NCBI GenBank assembly: GCA_027605045.1
Contig: JAQFWX010000001.1
Span: 1,612,001 to 1,676,000 of the forward strand
DNA: 64,000 nt
DNA from: Phallus indusiatus
Lineage: Eukaryota; Basidiomycota; Agaricomycetes; Phallales; Phallaceae
Direction of reading: 5' to 3'
Below the pieces are notes generated by a model. The model had not been told where the DNA came from and searched no databases. It saw only the letters and a program-made list of their open reading frames with translations. The translations under genes were made by a program, and so were the position numbers. Numbering within the stretch: position 1 is the stretch's first letter; each line of letters opens with the position of its first letter. Below, one piece after another: positions 1-11,429 of the stretch.

Positions 1-89
1 ATCCCAAGCCAAAAAAAGAGAACTCGATTTCACAGCTCGCGTCAATCAAAAAGCCATTCGGTCTGGTTTCTCAAAATCAAAACCCAAAA

Positions 90-2123
90 ATGCCAACAGA
101 GCAGTTCAATTCAGAAACACCGAATATCCCACCCTCTCTTTTTCTTGACCTCTCCGCAACACCTCACCCTCCTGCTCCCGCTCCTCATGCCAAACACATC
201 CGAATCGTTCTTCCTCACGATCAACCACTCCACTCACACAACCCCTGGACGTCCCAACAGCCCAGTCCCACAAAAAGGAAAACTCGAGCTCCCATCCCTA
301 GCTCCAAACTCCTCGACACTCCCAAACCCGTTCTCACCAACATCACCGTCTCTCGAACGACTGGCACTCCGGCAATCTCGTCTTCCACGACACACCCGCC
401 CATCTCGAGCTCTCCACCTCTAAAACGCATTCCTTCATTGCCTATTCCTATACCGTATCATACACCGCGTAAGGAAGATACAGGTCTATTTGAGGACAGT
501 CGAGATGATGACGAAGATGATGAAGACAACGAGAATGATCGTGCCACTGATGATATGAAGCTATTCAATACCGCTCATGCCACCAGAAAAACCATCAATA
601 TTGATGACACCGCTGTCACTGATTGTGCCAATGATCAAATCCACGTTCAATCCAATTGTCTCGGTCTCGGCCTTCCGTTTTCTCCACCTCCTCCTTTTCT
701 TCTTCCATCAGATAACATGCCGTCTCAAATCCACCCTCCGCCGTTGCAACTTCATTTCAATTATCCAGCCCCGGTTCCTATGGATGCTTCGCAATTGGGA
801 TTGACATTGGAAGAATCGGGTAACATCGATGATGAATCCGGAGAGGCAGTGAAAAATTGGGCTGAGCGTCCGGAAACCTATCTCACGTTTACCACTAGAA
901 AACGACGTAGCGGGAGCAAAGAAGTTGAACTGACCAATGCTGAATATTTCGATAATTCGTCAGTGGATCCTACTCCTGATCCGGAACCATCATCTTTCGT
1001 TCCCGTAAGTCTTTTAATATAGATATATGCGCGTCCACAAAATCGATATTATTTTTGTCAGGCGTTTGCACAGCGATTTGAATCCCTTGAACCCGTTTTT
1101 CCAGCATTCTCAATCGCAGCCCAAAATTCAGATCTTAATTTCGGACAGGGTATGGACAACTCGGGTTTACAATTTCGTAATTCGGTGACAGATAGCGAAA
1201 ATGTTTTCAACGACAACGCGGACACAGTCAGAGTCGGAGCAATAGCTGAACAGGATTGTGTGGAGCCAAATCCATGGCTCACTTCCACTTTCAGTTCAAA
1301 TTCGACGAATACGAATACGAATTCGGTTTCAGTTCCAAGTCCGGACTCAATTCGCACATTTCCTCAACCGATCTCACTAACAACAACAACAACAAAATTT
1401 CGAAACGGAAAAGCTAATTTAAACGTGTTTAATCCACCTCAAATGCCTCCCTTTGGCGACTCATCGTCTATACTGAGTTCCAGCGCGAATTCAATTTCAG
1501 CTGAGTCCGGGTATAGTTCTGGTTATAACTCTGGCTCTTCTGGTTCTCCTGGTTTTGGCTCTGGCTCTGAGTCAGAACCGGAGTCGACAGATCAGTTTTT
1601 ATCATTCCCCATTCCGATTTTTAATCCTGACGTTCCGCGTGCTGCTCCGAGTGCGATCACCAATGTGCTCGTTCGTTTACCTGGCAGTCAGAGTCCTGCC
1701 GGTGGAACTCGAAACCACAGTCACAGTCACAGTCACAGTCACAGTCGTAGTCGCGGTCGCGGTCATCGCCGGGGTGGTAGTGGAGATTCGGAATTGCCTT
1801 TACTCCCAACTCCAGCTCAGAAAGAGAAAAGAACTCCAGTGTCATCGTCAGCGTCGTATAAGTCTTCGGTGTACGACGGATGCTGTGATATCGGTATTCC
1901 TCAGACTTTTCAGGATCTGAATGTTTCGAGTCCGAGCTCACCTCGTCAGTGGCAAACTCCAGGCCTAGGATCGTTTTCCGTTTCTCCTTCTCCTCTTCCC
2001 CTTCGACAAGCTATTACTGATGAAATGGGGTATCCCACTCCTGCTCTAACTCGCGTTAACAGTCCTATTAGTGAATACAAAAGGGAGGAAAGAAAGAAAG
2101 GGAGATTTACCCTTGGTTACTGA
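90..2123 (+). CDS. Hypothetical Ser/Pro-rich low-complexity protein, two exons
   Basis: Exons are 90-1004 and 1062-2123, with an intron of 57 nt (GTAAGT to CAG). The first exon is exactly 305 codons and the second continues in phase 0, giving 658 aa. The start ATG sits in an A-rich context (aaaaATGCC). No domain is recognised. The N-terminal half is Pro/Ser/Thr-rich with an acidic Asp/Glu run near residues 135-150. The second half is Ser/Gly-rich, with an HSHSHS run followed by an RGRG stretch near residue 535 that is encoded by a CACAGT tandem repeat. The C-terminus is more ordinary, ends in a basic EERKK segment and finishes FTLGY. The composition suggests an intrinsically disordered, possibly regulatory or nuclear protein, which is inference only. 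The intron and the reading frame are well supported; the function is unknown. Confidence 0.75.
1716..1746 (+). repeat. CACAGT hexanucleotide tandem repeat within coding sequence
   Basis: Five head-to-tail copies of CACAGT encode alternating His and Ser in the preceding Ser-rich protein. The unit length is a multiple of three, so copy-number change would keep the frame. Confidence 0.85.
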
Positions 2124-3664
2124 GGAGATGAGAAAAAAAAAATCGCAAAATCCAATCCAGGAATTTTTGCAATTATCATTTCTATGGCTTTCAACGTCGG
2201 CTGTCCAAAGAAGATGGCTCATTCATATATTTTAAATCCTTTTCCTTCCTCCCATTGTGTTAATTTTATTCGATCATCATCATCATCATCATCCAGGCGC
2301 ATATATTCCGGCATTTCCCTTCTCTCTCTCTCCTCTGTTCATCTCATTCATCACTCGCACTCGCATTCCGCATTCAGCATTTCATACTCACAATCATATC
2401 ATCAACTCCGCATTTCGCTATCATTCTAATCGCATTTCCCCCCACCTCATTCCTCTCTTTTCTTTTCTCTCTCTCCTCATCTCAATGCATTTTCTTCTTT
2501 CTTCCTTCTCTCTGCATTATGATCACCGCATTTACGCAAACACGCAAGACATCATCGTTATCATCAAATTCGAAACTCAACTCAATCCATACATATATTG
2601 CATGATACTTCCCACTCAACTAGACAACCTGAAAAAAAAAGCACAAAGGGGGGTAGGAGAAAAAACCATATTTCAAAATTTTTAGACTCCTTTTTTTTCC
2701 GAAAAATTCTCATCGTCGTCATCATTATCATCATGAATCGCATCGCATCGCAACCCCTTTCTTTTCCTAATATTCCCTTGCCAATTTCTAAATTAAATCA
2801 CTGCGTAATTTACTCCAAATTCAACTTTGAACACACTTAATGTCAAAATACTTCGAATTCCCCTTTCTCCCTTTCCCCCCTTTTTCTTTCTATTAATGCC
2901 GAGATTTTTTTATTTTTTATTTTACTTATCTCACGGCAAAAACTGATTCCAAGTTCATCATTAATCATCGATCGTCCCGCATAATTTCATCATCCATGAT
3001 CATACTACTCGCATTTTTTTTCTCTTCCTCAGGCTTTTTGCTCTGAATCATTTATAGATTCTAAACAAACTAGTACTAGTTACTAGATCGCATGCTCAAT
3101 ATATATGCACCTTTTTTTTCCCTTTCGTGAAATAAATAAATGTAAAAACATGAGTCAAACCTGGAAAACAACCAATGGGAAAAGATCTGACAAACCTATG
3201 GATTAAAACATTCACTGAACGCATATGCTTTGATATACACCAAAGGTACATACGGCAGACATGAAAAAAAAACCCCAAAAGATCTGGCGCCCAGATGATA
3301 AACCAAGACCAAATAGCAGAAACATTTAAAACATTTATAGAAAACATATGGGGGTTTTTTTTACATAGTGGGTATCTCAAAAACACATACACTCTAGGCT
3401 GAGGAGCCCCACACTCCCTTAAATGAGGGTTGCACCGGTCTGGTATAGAATTTCTGGAAAGGATTATTTATTTATTCACGACTATGTGATACATGAATAT
3501 TTCAACTCTCAGCGCGTAAGCGCAATTGCTAGCTGTTTACATATATTGAACGCAACGCTTACTAGACAATAAATATCGCAGGAATTTGGAATAAGTTACA
3601 TAAGTAAACATGTGCTGGGGAAATCATTAATCAGTGTCCGTATCAATCAAAAAATAATAATAAT
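2124..3664. other. Intergenic region, pyrimidine-rich, no gene seen
   Basis: The first 900 bases after the stop are rich in C/T on the plus strand, with long CT runs and a short CAT repeat near 2275-2292. Open frames here follow the base composition and have no recognisable protein. The right end is the 3' side of the minus-strand F-box gene. No RNA gene or mobile element was recognised. Confidence 0.5.
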
Positions 3665-5386
3665 TTAAGGTAAAAGATATCTCGGATAATCGCATTCTCT
3701 GAAATTTATACTGACGGGGAAACTTCGGCGAGGCGTTAACGTTGCGGCAGCCGCTTCGGTCAAACTCGACTTTGGACAACGAATGGTGATAGCGTCGAGA
3801 GGGTATCCCGCTCTTCGTCGAAACCTTGAACATGCTTTTAGCACGGTAGCATATGTCTTGTCTAACTTCGACCAGTCTTGTCGTACGTCTATAGATAAGG
3901 TGCGAAGAAGAGGACAATTTGGACATCGCGGATTAAGAAGAGCGTCCATGATTTCTTCCTCACTAGGTCCATCATCTCGAACCCAGCATGCATAAGGCGG
4001 AAACGAGATCAATGTGAGAACGGACGCCGTTATTATAGTGCGACATTCAGCATTCCGAAAGATGTATTGAATTTCGAGGGATTGTAGATTGATCAGTAAT
4101 GGGAATGTGTTTATGAGATTTTCTGGCGTGTTTGTTGATTCGTCTGCGAAATATAACGTTAAGCATGTTATATTGGATAATCTAAACGTCCGCAATAGAT
4201 TGTGGAGGCTGTCCTCAGCTTGTAAATCTATGTCGTCTTTGTCCATTGAGAACGCATTTTTATATGAACCAGGATGGCGTTGGTGTTCGAGGGTAATGGA
4301 TACATACCCCAACCGGAAAAACGTTAGGTCTAACTCGTTAGACCGTTGTTGAGTGATAAATCGCAATAACAGTGGAGTTCGAGATATCTTTCGGTGAAAA
4401 TCGTTGCATTTGATGCGGTAATTCACCTTTTGAGGGAAAATTAGATGGCCGAAAACGAAATTTGGAATATCGACATCATTGAAGCTGAGGCTGAGATATT
4501 CTAGATGTAGCAGCGAGACTAGTCGAGTATCAGATGATGCCGGAGAAACGAATGTTGGTTCTTCATAAAACGCTGAAATTTGAAGAGTATCAAGGGAGGG
4601 CGATGATTCGAGCACATCAAGGAGAGTATCACAGCGAATCACTACGCCCTCATTCAGCTCGAGACGAAGACTATGTAAATTTCGAAAATAAGGCGGAGGT
4701 GTAGGATGTCGGAAATCATCCAAAACTTGTCGATATACATGTGTCAGATTAGGAGCATCCCCGGAGAACAGGTTCCGCATAGCGTTCTTTTTGCTCTCGT
4801 ACAATTCCGTGCGATGGGACCCTCCGATTCTTAGATAAAACTCCTGCAGTATGGGTGCCGGTGCCGGCTGATCTAGCAACTCTAAGACTCGCTTCGCCAG
4901 CGCTTTGAATGATCGATGGTTTTGCAGCGAGAAGTCTACTCGGAGACCCTTGAGTCGGTTCATTTCTTTGAAAACCGAGGGAAGAACTTGGTTTTGGTAC
5001 ACTTTCGACTGACGAAGAGAGGCATCAAAATCATAGTCGCCTGTATCAATGAACACGATCAGAGGCACATGAGCAGATCGACGAAGCATTTCTTTTATCT
5101 GTCCCGGTTTCATTTGCGGAATATTGAGACATGTCCACCATGTTGGGTCGGATAGAAGCGCCGCCCTCCACGAACGACAAACATGGGATGCTGTTATTGG
5201 AGGTGAAATTGTTTCTATACTTATCATTCTGAAAAATGAATATCTACTATCTTCCGCTTCGAGTATTATTTGTCTGAATATCTCGTAGGGAAGGCGGTCA
5301 AGCGCGCGGTGTGTGGACGTTGAATTGTTGACAGTTTTCTTTTTCTTGCGTCCGCTAAACTTGAAGATGAAAGGTAGGGATAACAT
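3665..5386 (-). CDS. F-box domain protein, copy 1 of a tandem trio
   Basis: One exon encodes 573 aa from an ATG at 5386. The F-box-like segment lies near residues 30-80: a DRLPYEIFRQII helix, then SHVCRSWRAALLSDP and a WWTC turn. These are the usual anchor positions of agaricomycete F-box proteins that bind Skp1 in SCF ubiquitin ligases. The remaining ~480 aa are a Leu-rich region with regularly spaced LxxLxL segments, probably the substrate-binding repeat part. Upstream, an intron (5445-5387, GTAACG to CTCAG) ends immediately before the ATG, so the first intron probably lies in the 5' UTR. The protein is clearly paralogous to the two genes upstream (5857-7510 and 8130-9731). The substrate is unknown. 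Confidence 0.85.
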   Translation of the reverse strand: MLSLPFIFKFSGRKKKKTVNNSTSTHRALDRLPYEIFRQIILEAEDSRYSFFRMISIETISPPITASHVCRSWRAALLSDPTWWTCLNIPQMKPGQIKEMLRRSAHVPLIVFIDTGDYDFDASLRQSKVYQNQVLPSVFKEMNRLKGLRVDFSLQNHRSFKALAKRVLELLDQPAPAPILQEFYLRIGGSHRTELYESKKNAMRNLFSGDAPNLTHVYRQVLDDFRHPTPPPYFRNLHSLRLELNEGVVIRCDTLLDVLESSPSLDTLQISAFYEEPTFVSPASSDTRLVSLLHLEYLSLSFNDVDIPNFVFGHLIFPQKVNYRIKCNDFHRKISRTPLLLRFITQQRSNELDLTFFRLGYVSITLEHQRHPGSYKNAFSMDKDDIDLQAEDSLHNLLRTFRLSNITCLTLYFADESTNTPENLINTFPLLINLQSLEIQYIFRNAECRTIITASVLTLISFPPYACWVRDDGPSEEEIMDALLNPRCPNCPLLRTLSIDVRQDWSKLDKTYATVLKACSRFRRRAGYPLDAITIRCPKSSLTEAAAATLTPRRSFPVSINFRECDYPRYLLP

Positions 5387-5856
5387 CTGAGGAATAGGTG
5401 AATGACGGTTCTCTCTCTCATCGACGAGTCAATGTTCAACGTTACCTCAGTCTCCGCTGCGCAGATGTTTAAGGTCGATACTTATCGGCATCTGATCCTC
5501 AAGCCGTGTGAGAAAGTTTCTAAGGTACCGGCCACCAGTGTCCTGCAAGCGCCCGAGCTCATCTGCTCTTGTCGCTGACCATCGTCGAGCAGATACTTCA
5601 ATTATTCGTTGTTCAAACGTTCGTCGACAGAAAACATATATATTACATATTGCGCGTCGAGCGTAGACCTTAACCGTATGGATATGGTATTTGTCAGGAG
5701 GTTATTGCTTAATGTAGGATACCCTAAGTTCGAAGAAATGCACACCATAGTACTTGAAAAACGTTACATAAAAGAAACCGCAAAGATGGGAATCATACAT
5801 AAGAATCGTATGAACTCAGATATGGCATGTAAGAAATTTAAAAAGAGGTTTCTGGT
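5387..5856 (-). other. Region between F-box copies 1 and 2 with a probable 5' UTR intron
   Basis: A 59-nt GT-AG intron (5445-5387) abuts the ATG of copy 1. A very similar donor context (ACTGAG followed by GTAA) and internal GTTATTCACCTA-like tract occur upstream of copy 3 near 9780-9850. That points to a conserved untranslated first exon. An open frame on the minus strand upstream of the intron ends in TGA just before the donor, so it does not join the F-box frame. Confidence 0.45.
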
Positions 5857-7510
5857 TTAGCATAAGTGCCGCAAGTGAGATTGTTCTTTCGAGGTGACAG
5901 TGATGGGGAATCCTTGAAGAAGTTGCAGAAAAGTCACGGCTTCTTCGGTCAAGCTCGATTCTGAACAACGGATGGTTATAGCTTCGAAGGGATGTCCCGT
6001 CTTCTGTCGAAAGTCACAACACGCCCCTAGCATGGTAGCATATTCTCCATCTAACTTCAAGGAATCTATCGGTACGCTTATATCCAATGCGCGAAGGGAA
6101 GGACAAGGACACGTAAGCTTGGAGTGGTTGTCACCGTCATCGCCATCATCATTACTGTTAGAGTCAACTCGGTTTACAAAGGCCGGAGGCAATATTAATA
6201 AGAAGGTGGATGGGGGAAGTACTACGGTAGAAGTCCCGCCAACTACATGAGGGTCTTGAGAATCGTATCGAATTTCTAGAATTTCTAAATTAACCAGTAA
6301 CGGAAAAGTTTTTTGTATCCTTGTCTGTGTATCTGTCGGCGTAATTGTGAAATTCAAATTCAACGTTAAGCATGTTATGTCGGATAATCGGAATATCTGC
6401 AATAGATTATAGAGGCTGTCCTCGGTCTGGGAGGGTAGGAGTGAGTCTTGAATAAATATACCCGCATGAGGGGTTCGCTGTTGGTCGTGGAAGCCAAGAA
6501 GTACCTCCCATCGAAAAAAAGATACGTGTAAATACATAGGTGAGTCGTCGCTGGGCAAGAAAATCCAATAATAGTGAAGTATGAAATATTTGTCGCTGAA
6601 AATCGATGCATTCAATGTGATAATTGACGCTTTGAGGGAAAATAAGATGACCCAAAACAAGATTTGCGATTACAACACCACAGAACCTTTTGAGGCTGAG
6701 GCTTTGTAGATGTGGCAGTGAGACTCGTCGAGCAGCAGACGCTGAAGGAAAAAGAACTGTGTTTTCCTGAGACAATCGAATTTCGAGGGTACGAAGAGAG
6801 GGTGATAATTGGAGTACATCAAGAAAAGTATCGCATTGAATCAGCATGCGTCCTCTGAAATGGAGACAAAGCCCATGTAAGTTTTGAAAACAGGGTGAAG
6901 ACTTGAGGTGTTCAAGCTGGAAAGCATTGTCTGAGATTTGTTGAGATATATGTTTCAGATTAGGGGCGTTCCCGGAGAACAGGTTTTGAATGATTTTGTT
7001 GCATTTGTACAGTTTCACTTGGTAGTGCAACTCCGCCCCAAGGTAAAAATCCTGCAGCATGGGTGCTGGCTGATCGAGCGATTTCAAGACTTGGTACGTC
7101 AGCGATCTGAATGATCGTTGAGTCGGTATTGAGACGTGTATTTGGAGCTTTTTAATCCGGCTCATCTCTTTAAAAACCAAAGAAAAGGTTTCGTTTTGGC
7201 ACACTTCTTCAGGCGGATAAAAAGGGTTATCACAGTTATAAATGTTTTCTTCTATGAACACGTTTAGCGGTGCGTGGGCTGATCGATAGAGCATCTCTTT
7301 TATTTGTTGCGGTTTCATTTGCAGTATCTTAAGGCATGTCCACATCGATGGGTCGGATAGAAGCGCCGCCCTCCACGATCGACAAACATGCGACGCTGTT
7401 ATTGGAGGTAAAATTATCCCCGGGCTTGAGGGGAGGTAAAACGATAAAAATTCATTGTCCGCATCTCGTATTATTGGTCGGAGTAAATCGTAGGGGAGGT
7501 GGTCAAACAT
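5857..7510 (-). pseudogene. F-box protein copy 2, frameshifted
   Basis: The first ATG in frame is at 7510, directly before the F-box (MFDHLPYDLLRPII, then SHVCRSWRAALLSDP and MWTC). The open frame upstream of it has no ATG. The frame is open to about residue 325 and then drifts into unrelated sequence. Similarity to copies 1 and 3 resumes in another frame from about 6535 to a stop at 5857 (HVSFFRWEV, EDSLYNLLQIFRLSDITCLTL). Compared with copy 3, copy 2 carries four extra bases (TATG/GTAT type) in the LTYL codons near 6532-6538. An intron could in principle restore the frame (a 58-nt GTATTT to CAACAG segment). It would remove residues conserved in the paralogue and has no good branch site, so a broken gene is more likely. 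Confidence 0.7.
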
Positions 7511-8129
7511 GTATAAGGATGAGTTGTGGACAGGTTTCTTGTCAGTGGGCCCCCAACAAAGGAATGAAACGCGAAGCGGTGACACCCGAGCGTCAAGCTC
7601 TCAAAACACATCTCACGAACGTCGAAAACCAACCGAAAAAGTGGCGCAAATGCAGGAACATTTGTTAGATAATTTCTTACAAGCAAGTGACTTCAAAAAT
7701 TTACGAAGCATCGTCCTATAATTTGTGGGATAAAGCAACAGGGCATGACACTTTTCAATTCCAAGGTCTTACTAGTAGTGTTTGTGATGAGTCAGGTGTG
7801 TTTAGAATGGGAGATTGAGTATGAGAGAAACGAGTTAGTGCATAAATGTGAAGGGGAATGAACGAAGGGACTAAAAGGTACTATGCGAGATCATGTGAAA
7901 TGCATGTGTAGTATGGTGGGGGGGATGAATGAATTTATGTAAGGTTTGCGCATGCATATTTGACCGGAAAAAAAAGTAACGAAGATCTGCCAGAAAAGAT
8001 GACGTAAATGAATTAAGGGGATTGACTGTTGAAAATATAGTTATGGTCACCTCCAGAGAAAAAAATACCCACTAAAACAATAGCTTAACCTTTGCGCGAA
8101 CTCGCTTGAAGAGAATTCGCTTCCGATAC
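7511..8129. other. Intergenic region between F-box copies 2 and 3
   Basis: It holds the upstream sequence of copy 2 and the downstream sequence of copy 3. The segment 7840-8050 is purine-rich on the plus strand. No gene, RNA or repeat was recognised. Confidence 0.4.
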
Positions 8130-9731
8130 CTAGTTTTCCTTCAAAATGGTAACGGGGAAGTCCGGACAAGATTGCAATATGGCAGCAGCATCATCCGTCA
8201 GATTTGATTCTAAACAACGGATCATTATAACCTCCAAGGGGTGTCCCGCTCTTCGTCGAATATCTGAGCACGCCTTTAGCAGGATAGCGTATGTCTTATC
8301 TAATGTTGTCCATTCCCGTTTTACACCTATATCCAACGTGTGAAGGAGAGGACAAGGACATTGCGTGAGAAGAGTGTCGTCTTGGATTCCATTATAGCAA
8401 TTACTGGGGCAACCATCCCGAATCCAGCTCGCCAAAGGCAGAGGTAAAATCAACATCAAAATGGATGCCGGAATTACTGCACCGTCACTACGAAGAGCAT
8501 CCCAAAAGTCGTAATGGATTTGGAAAATTTTCAAGTTGACCAGCAAGGGAAAGGTGTTTACCAATCTCGTTGGCGTACTCGTTAACATACTTATGTATTG
8601 CAGATTCAAGCATGTTATATCGGATAACTTGAACATCTGTAATAAATTATGGAGGCTGTCCGAAGGCTCGTGGGATCCGTCGTCCGAGGTTGAAAATGTA
8701 TCTGCGTGAGGTTTCAGATGCTGTTCGTGGAAGTAAAGGTGCACATTATCCCATCGAAAAAAATACATTTGTAAATAGGTGAGTTGCTGCTGGGCGATGA
8801 AGTTCATTAATGATGTAGTTTGAGATATTTTCTGCTGAAAATCGAGGCATCTAATGTAATAATTGACATTTCGAGGAAAAAAGACATGACCCAAAACGAG
8901 ATTTGTGAGGTCGACATTGGAGAAGTCTTTGAGAGTGAGACTCCGTAGATGTGGCAGTACGACTCGTCGGTCAGCAGATCCGGGAGGAATAAATGCTGGT
9001 TGTTCACGAGTCGGCCGGATTTCGAGAGTACGAAGAGACGGCGATGATTCGAGTATATCAAGAAAGATATCACAGGGAATCACTATGCGCCTTCTCAGTC
9101 TGAGATTAAGACTATACAGATTTCGAAAGCAAGGGAAAGATGAAAGTTGGTGGAAATCCTCGGAAACTTGTCGAAGTATATGTTTCAGATTGGGAACATT
9201 CTCTAAGAAGCGATTAAAGTTCCTGCTTTCGAATATCTCCGCTTGGTGATGCAACTCGACATTCATATAAAACTTCTGCAGCATGGGCGCCGGTTGATTG
9301 AGCGACCATATGACTTCGTGTGCCAGCGTTCTGAAGGAATGATGTATCTGCATCGAGACGTTTATTTGGAGTCTTTTAAATCGGTTTATCTCTTTGAAAA
9401 CAGAGGGTATAGTTTCCTCTTGGTACACTTCCAGCAATTGTAGAGTGGTATCATGACGATACTCGGTTGTTTCGATGAACACATTCAGTGGAGCATGGAC
9501 CGATCGACGAAGAAATTCTGTTACTTGTTGCGGTTTCATTTGCGGTATCCTAAGACATGTCCACATCGACGGGTCAGATAGAAGGGCTGCCCTCCACGAA
9601 TGGCAAACATGCGACGTTGTTGTTGGAGGCAAAAATATCTCTGGACCTGGCGGTATTAAAGGCGATGAAAAACCATCATCCGTATCTCGTATTATTCGCC
9701 TGAATAGTTCGTAGGGAAGGCGGCTAAGCAT
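8130..9731 (-). CDS. F-box domain protein, copy 3 of a tandem trio
   Basis: One exon; the first in-frame ATG at 9731 gives 533 aa beginning MLSRLPYELFRRII, directly at the F-box. The open frame runs 45 nt further upstream but only to a TTG. The F-box continues with SHVCHSWRAALLSDP and MWTC, and is followed by a long Leu-rich region that aligns by eye with copies 1 and 2 along its whole length. An upstream intron like that of copy 1 may exist, so the N-terminus is slightly uncertain. Expected role: SCF ubiquitin-ligase adaptor of unknown target. Copy 3 has no internal break. Confidence 0.82.
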   Translation of the reverse strand: MLSRLPYELFRRIIRDTDDGFSSPLIPPGPEIFLPPTTTSHVCHSWRAALLSDPSMWTCLRIPQMKPQQVTEFLRRSVHAPLNVFIETTEYRHDTTLQLLEVYQEETIPSVFKEINRFKRLQINVSMQIHHSFRTLAHEVIWSLNQPAPMLQKFYMNVELHHQAEIFESRNFNRFLENVPNLKHILRQVSEDFHQLSSFPCFRNLYSLNLRLRRRIVIPCDIFLDILESSPSLRTLEIRPTREQPAFIPPGSADRRVVLPHLRSLTLKDFSNVDLTNLVLGHVFFPRNVNYYIRCLDFQQKISQTTSLMNFIAQQQLTYLQMYFFRWDNVHLYFHEQHLKPHADTFSTSDDGSHEPSDSLHNLLQMFKLSDITCLNLQYISMLTSTPTRLVNTFPLLVNLKIFQIHYDFWDALRSDGAVIPASILMLILPLPLASWIRDGCPSNCYNGIQDDTLLTQCPCPLLHTLDIGVKREWTTLDKTYAILLKACSDIRRRAGHPLEVIMIRCLESNLTDDAAAILQSCPDFPVTILKEN

Positions 9732-10783
9732 GTGTATGAACGCCAAGTGGTGACAGGTCTCTTGTTTATGAGACAAACAAACTTCAATAGAGCAATACTA
9801 GGTGAATAACGATTTTCTTTTTCATCAATAAAAACATTACCTCAGTCTTTGTTGTGCTGAATAGATCGTCCTGATTAAACCGCGCCGTGTGGCACTGTGA
9901 GAGTAAACTCGGCGGGGTCAGAAATCTATGCTTCATTATGTAAATGATCTTCAAGTTCGCAAAATTACAAAGTTGGGGATGGCTTTGGACTAAGGTTTAG
10001 ATAGAGTGCACACAAATGCGCGAACATTGAATGAAACGAAGTTCGCGAACGGTATGACTTGTTGAGTTTTGACGATCACGTAAGCTACTGTATATTTCCG
10101 AGGCACAACACTCAACACGGTTCAACATCTAGTAGTTCCTTTACCGTGAGGGTGACAAAATTTTATTTGCTTAGTATCGGCGATAGTACCAAGATATACC
10201 AATTTTGAGACTTTCCGGCAGCCTTGTAAAAAAAAATCAAAGCCAATTTTCTGCGACTTGAAAGCTGAGCCGGAAAGGCAAAGCCAGACGACTGTTCACG
10301 CGCTTTCGACAGTTATTGAACAGGAAGGTCCTAATGAATTCCTTGGTACAAATATACATATATGATACAACGTACATCTAATCAAACATGTACTAATCTA
10401 TACAATATTTTTAACTCGTGGCTGTTCAGAATCAGGTACTATTCAAAAAATAATACCAAATCTCGGAAAACCAGTTCCGAGATGGATTAATTTAGAATTG
10501 GAGCGACCTAAGCTGAATATTCATATCGAAGAAGACAAGTTTGAAACGAGATAATTGACAGTCAAAGAACAGATAAATGAAAAAAGCGAAAGGATAGTTG
10601 AGGGATGTTATGAGGGATGAGAGATAAATCGAACGAGGTCGGGGAAGGTTTTGAAGATTAATGGCTTGGTAATGGATGGTATAAGGTATGATGTCGATAG
10701 CGGTGTTGTTGTAACTAGGCTCCGGCTGGATGGGAATGCGAAATTGGACAGATAATTCAAATGCGGAACGCGAAAAAAGGTCT
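9732..10783. other. Intergenic region, no gene seen
   Basis: It contains the 5' flank of F-box copy 3 and the 3' flank of the small minus-strand gene that follows. Short open frames around 10608-10933 have no recognisable content and overlap the downstream gene. No RNA gene or mobile element was recognised. Confidence 0.4.
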
Positions 10784-11429
10784 TCAAGCGCGGTAGCTCC
10801 TCCATGGTGCGGAGTGTTGATCTTCCTGGTGGATCATGATATCATGTTCATTACGGCTCATGAACCGCGTTACGTCGAGTCTGCCGAAATCTTCAATGAG
10901 GGTATCAAGATCAAGGCAGCTTTTCATGGATGACGGCATAGGCGCGTGCCTGTGAGGGTTTGGGTGAAGTACGTGTGGTGGCGGATAGTGACCTGGTGAT
11001 CGGTACGCTCCTGCCTTTCGCGCAGTTCGTAAGGCGGTGATAGCTGCGTGCAATTGACCTAGTGCTTTGACGTTCCATGGTGCCTCGGCACCTTGTTGTG
11101 GAAGACGAGACAATGTTGAGCTCAGGCGTTTGGTCATGTTTTGAAGCTGAAAAAGAGTGTGATGAGTTAAAAAACGAGAAATGTTATAAAGAATGATGAA
11201 ATCTTACGTTCTCTTCAATCACTTCTGGGTCGCCACCGAGGGTCAAAGACGCTGCAGAGTGCACCAGTACGGCTTGAGCTTGGAGTTCGAAAGGGCAGTA
11301 TGGTTGTTGCATTAGATGCCACGCCAATTGCATTGCACGAGGAATGTCATCTCGACGCAAAGCATTGTAAACTGCATCGGCAAGAGAATTGATGGTGGTG
11401 ACAGTGTTGTTTGTCGAGGCGCGGGACAT
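10784..11429 (-). CDS. Small hypothetical protein, two exons
   Basis: Exons are 11429-11208 (74 codons, phase 0) and 11146-10784. The 61-nt intron begins GTAAGA and ends TTTTTCAG after a pyrimidine tract. The protein is 194 aa. Residues 1-75 form predicted helices with a Leu/Ala pattern (NALRRDDIPRAMQLAWHLMQ) that resembles a short helical-repeat or bundle segment. The second exon continues helical and then becomes Pro/His-rich (HYPPPHVLHPNPHRH) before a final helix with DTLIEDFGRLD. I do not recognise the family. Clean splice sites, preserved frame and non-repetitive composition make it a credible gene. Function unknown. Confidence 0.7.

Noticed and set aside
5450..5690. Minus-strand open stretch upstream of F-box copy 1 that could be an N-terminal exon
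   Set aside because: It ends in TGA directly before the intron donor in its own frame, and no ATG-led frame joins the F-box frame.
9732..9776. N-terminal extension of F-box copy 3 beginning with TTG
   Set aside because: No ATG in the extension; the first ATG lies directly at the F-box.
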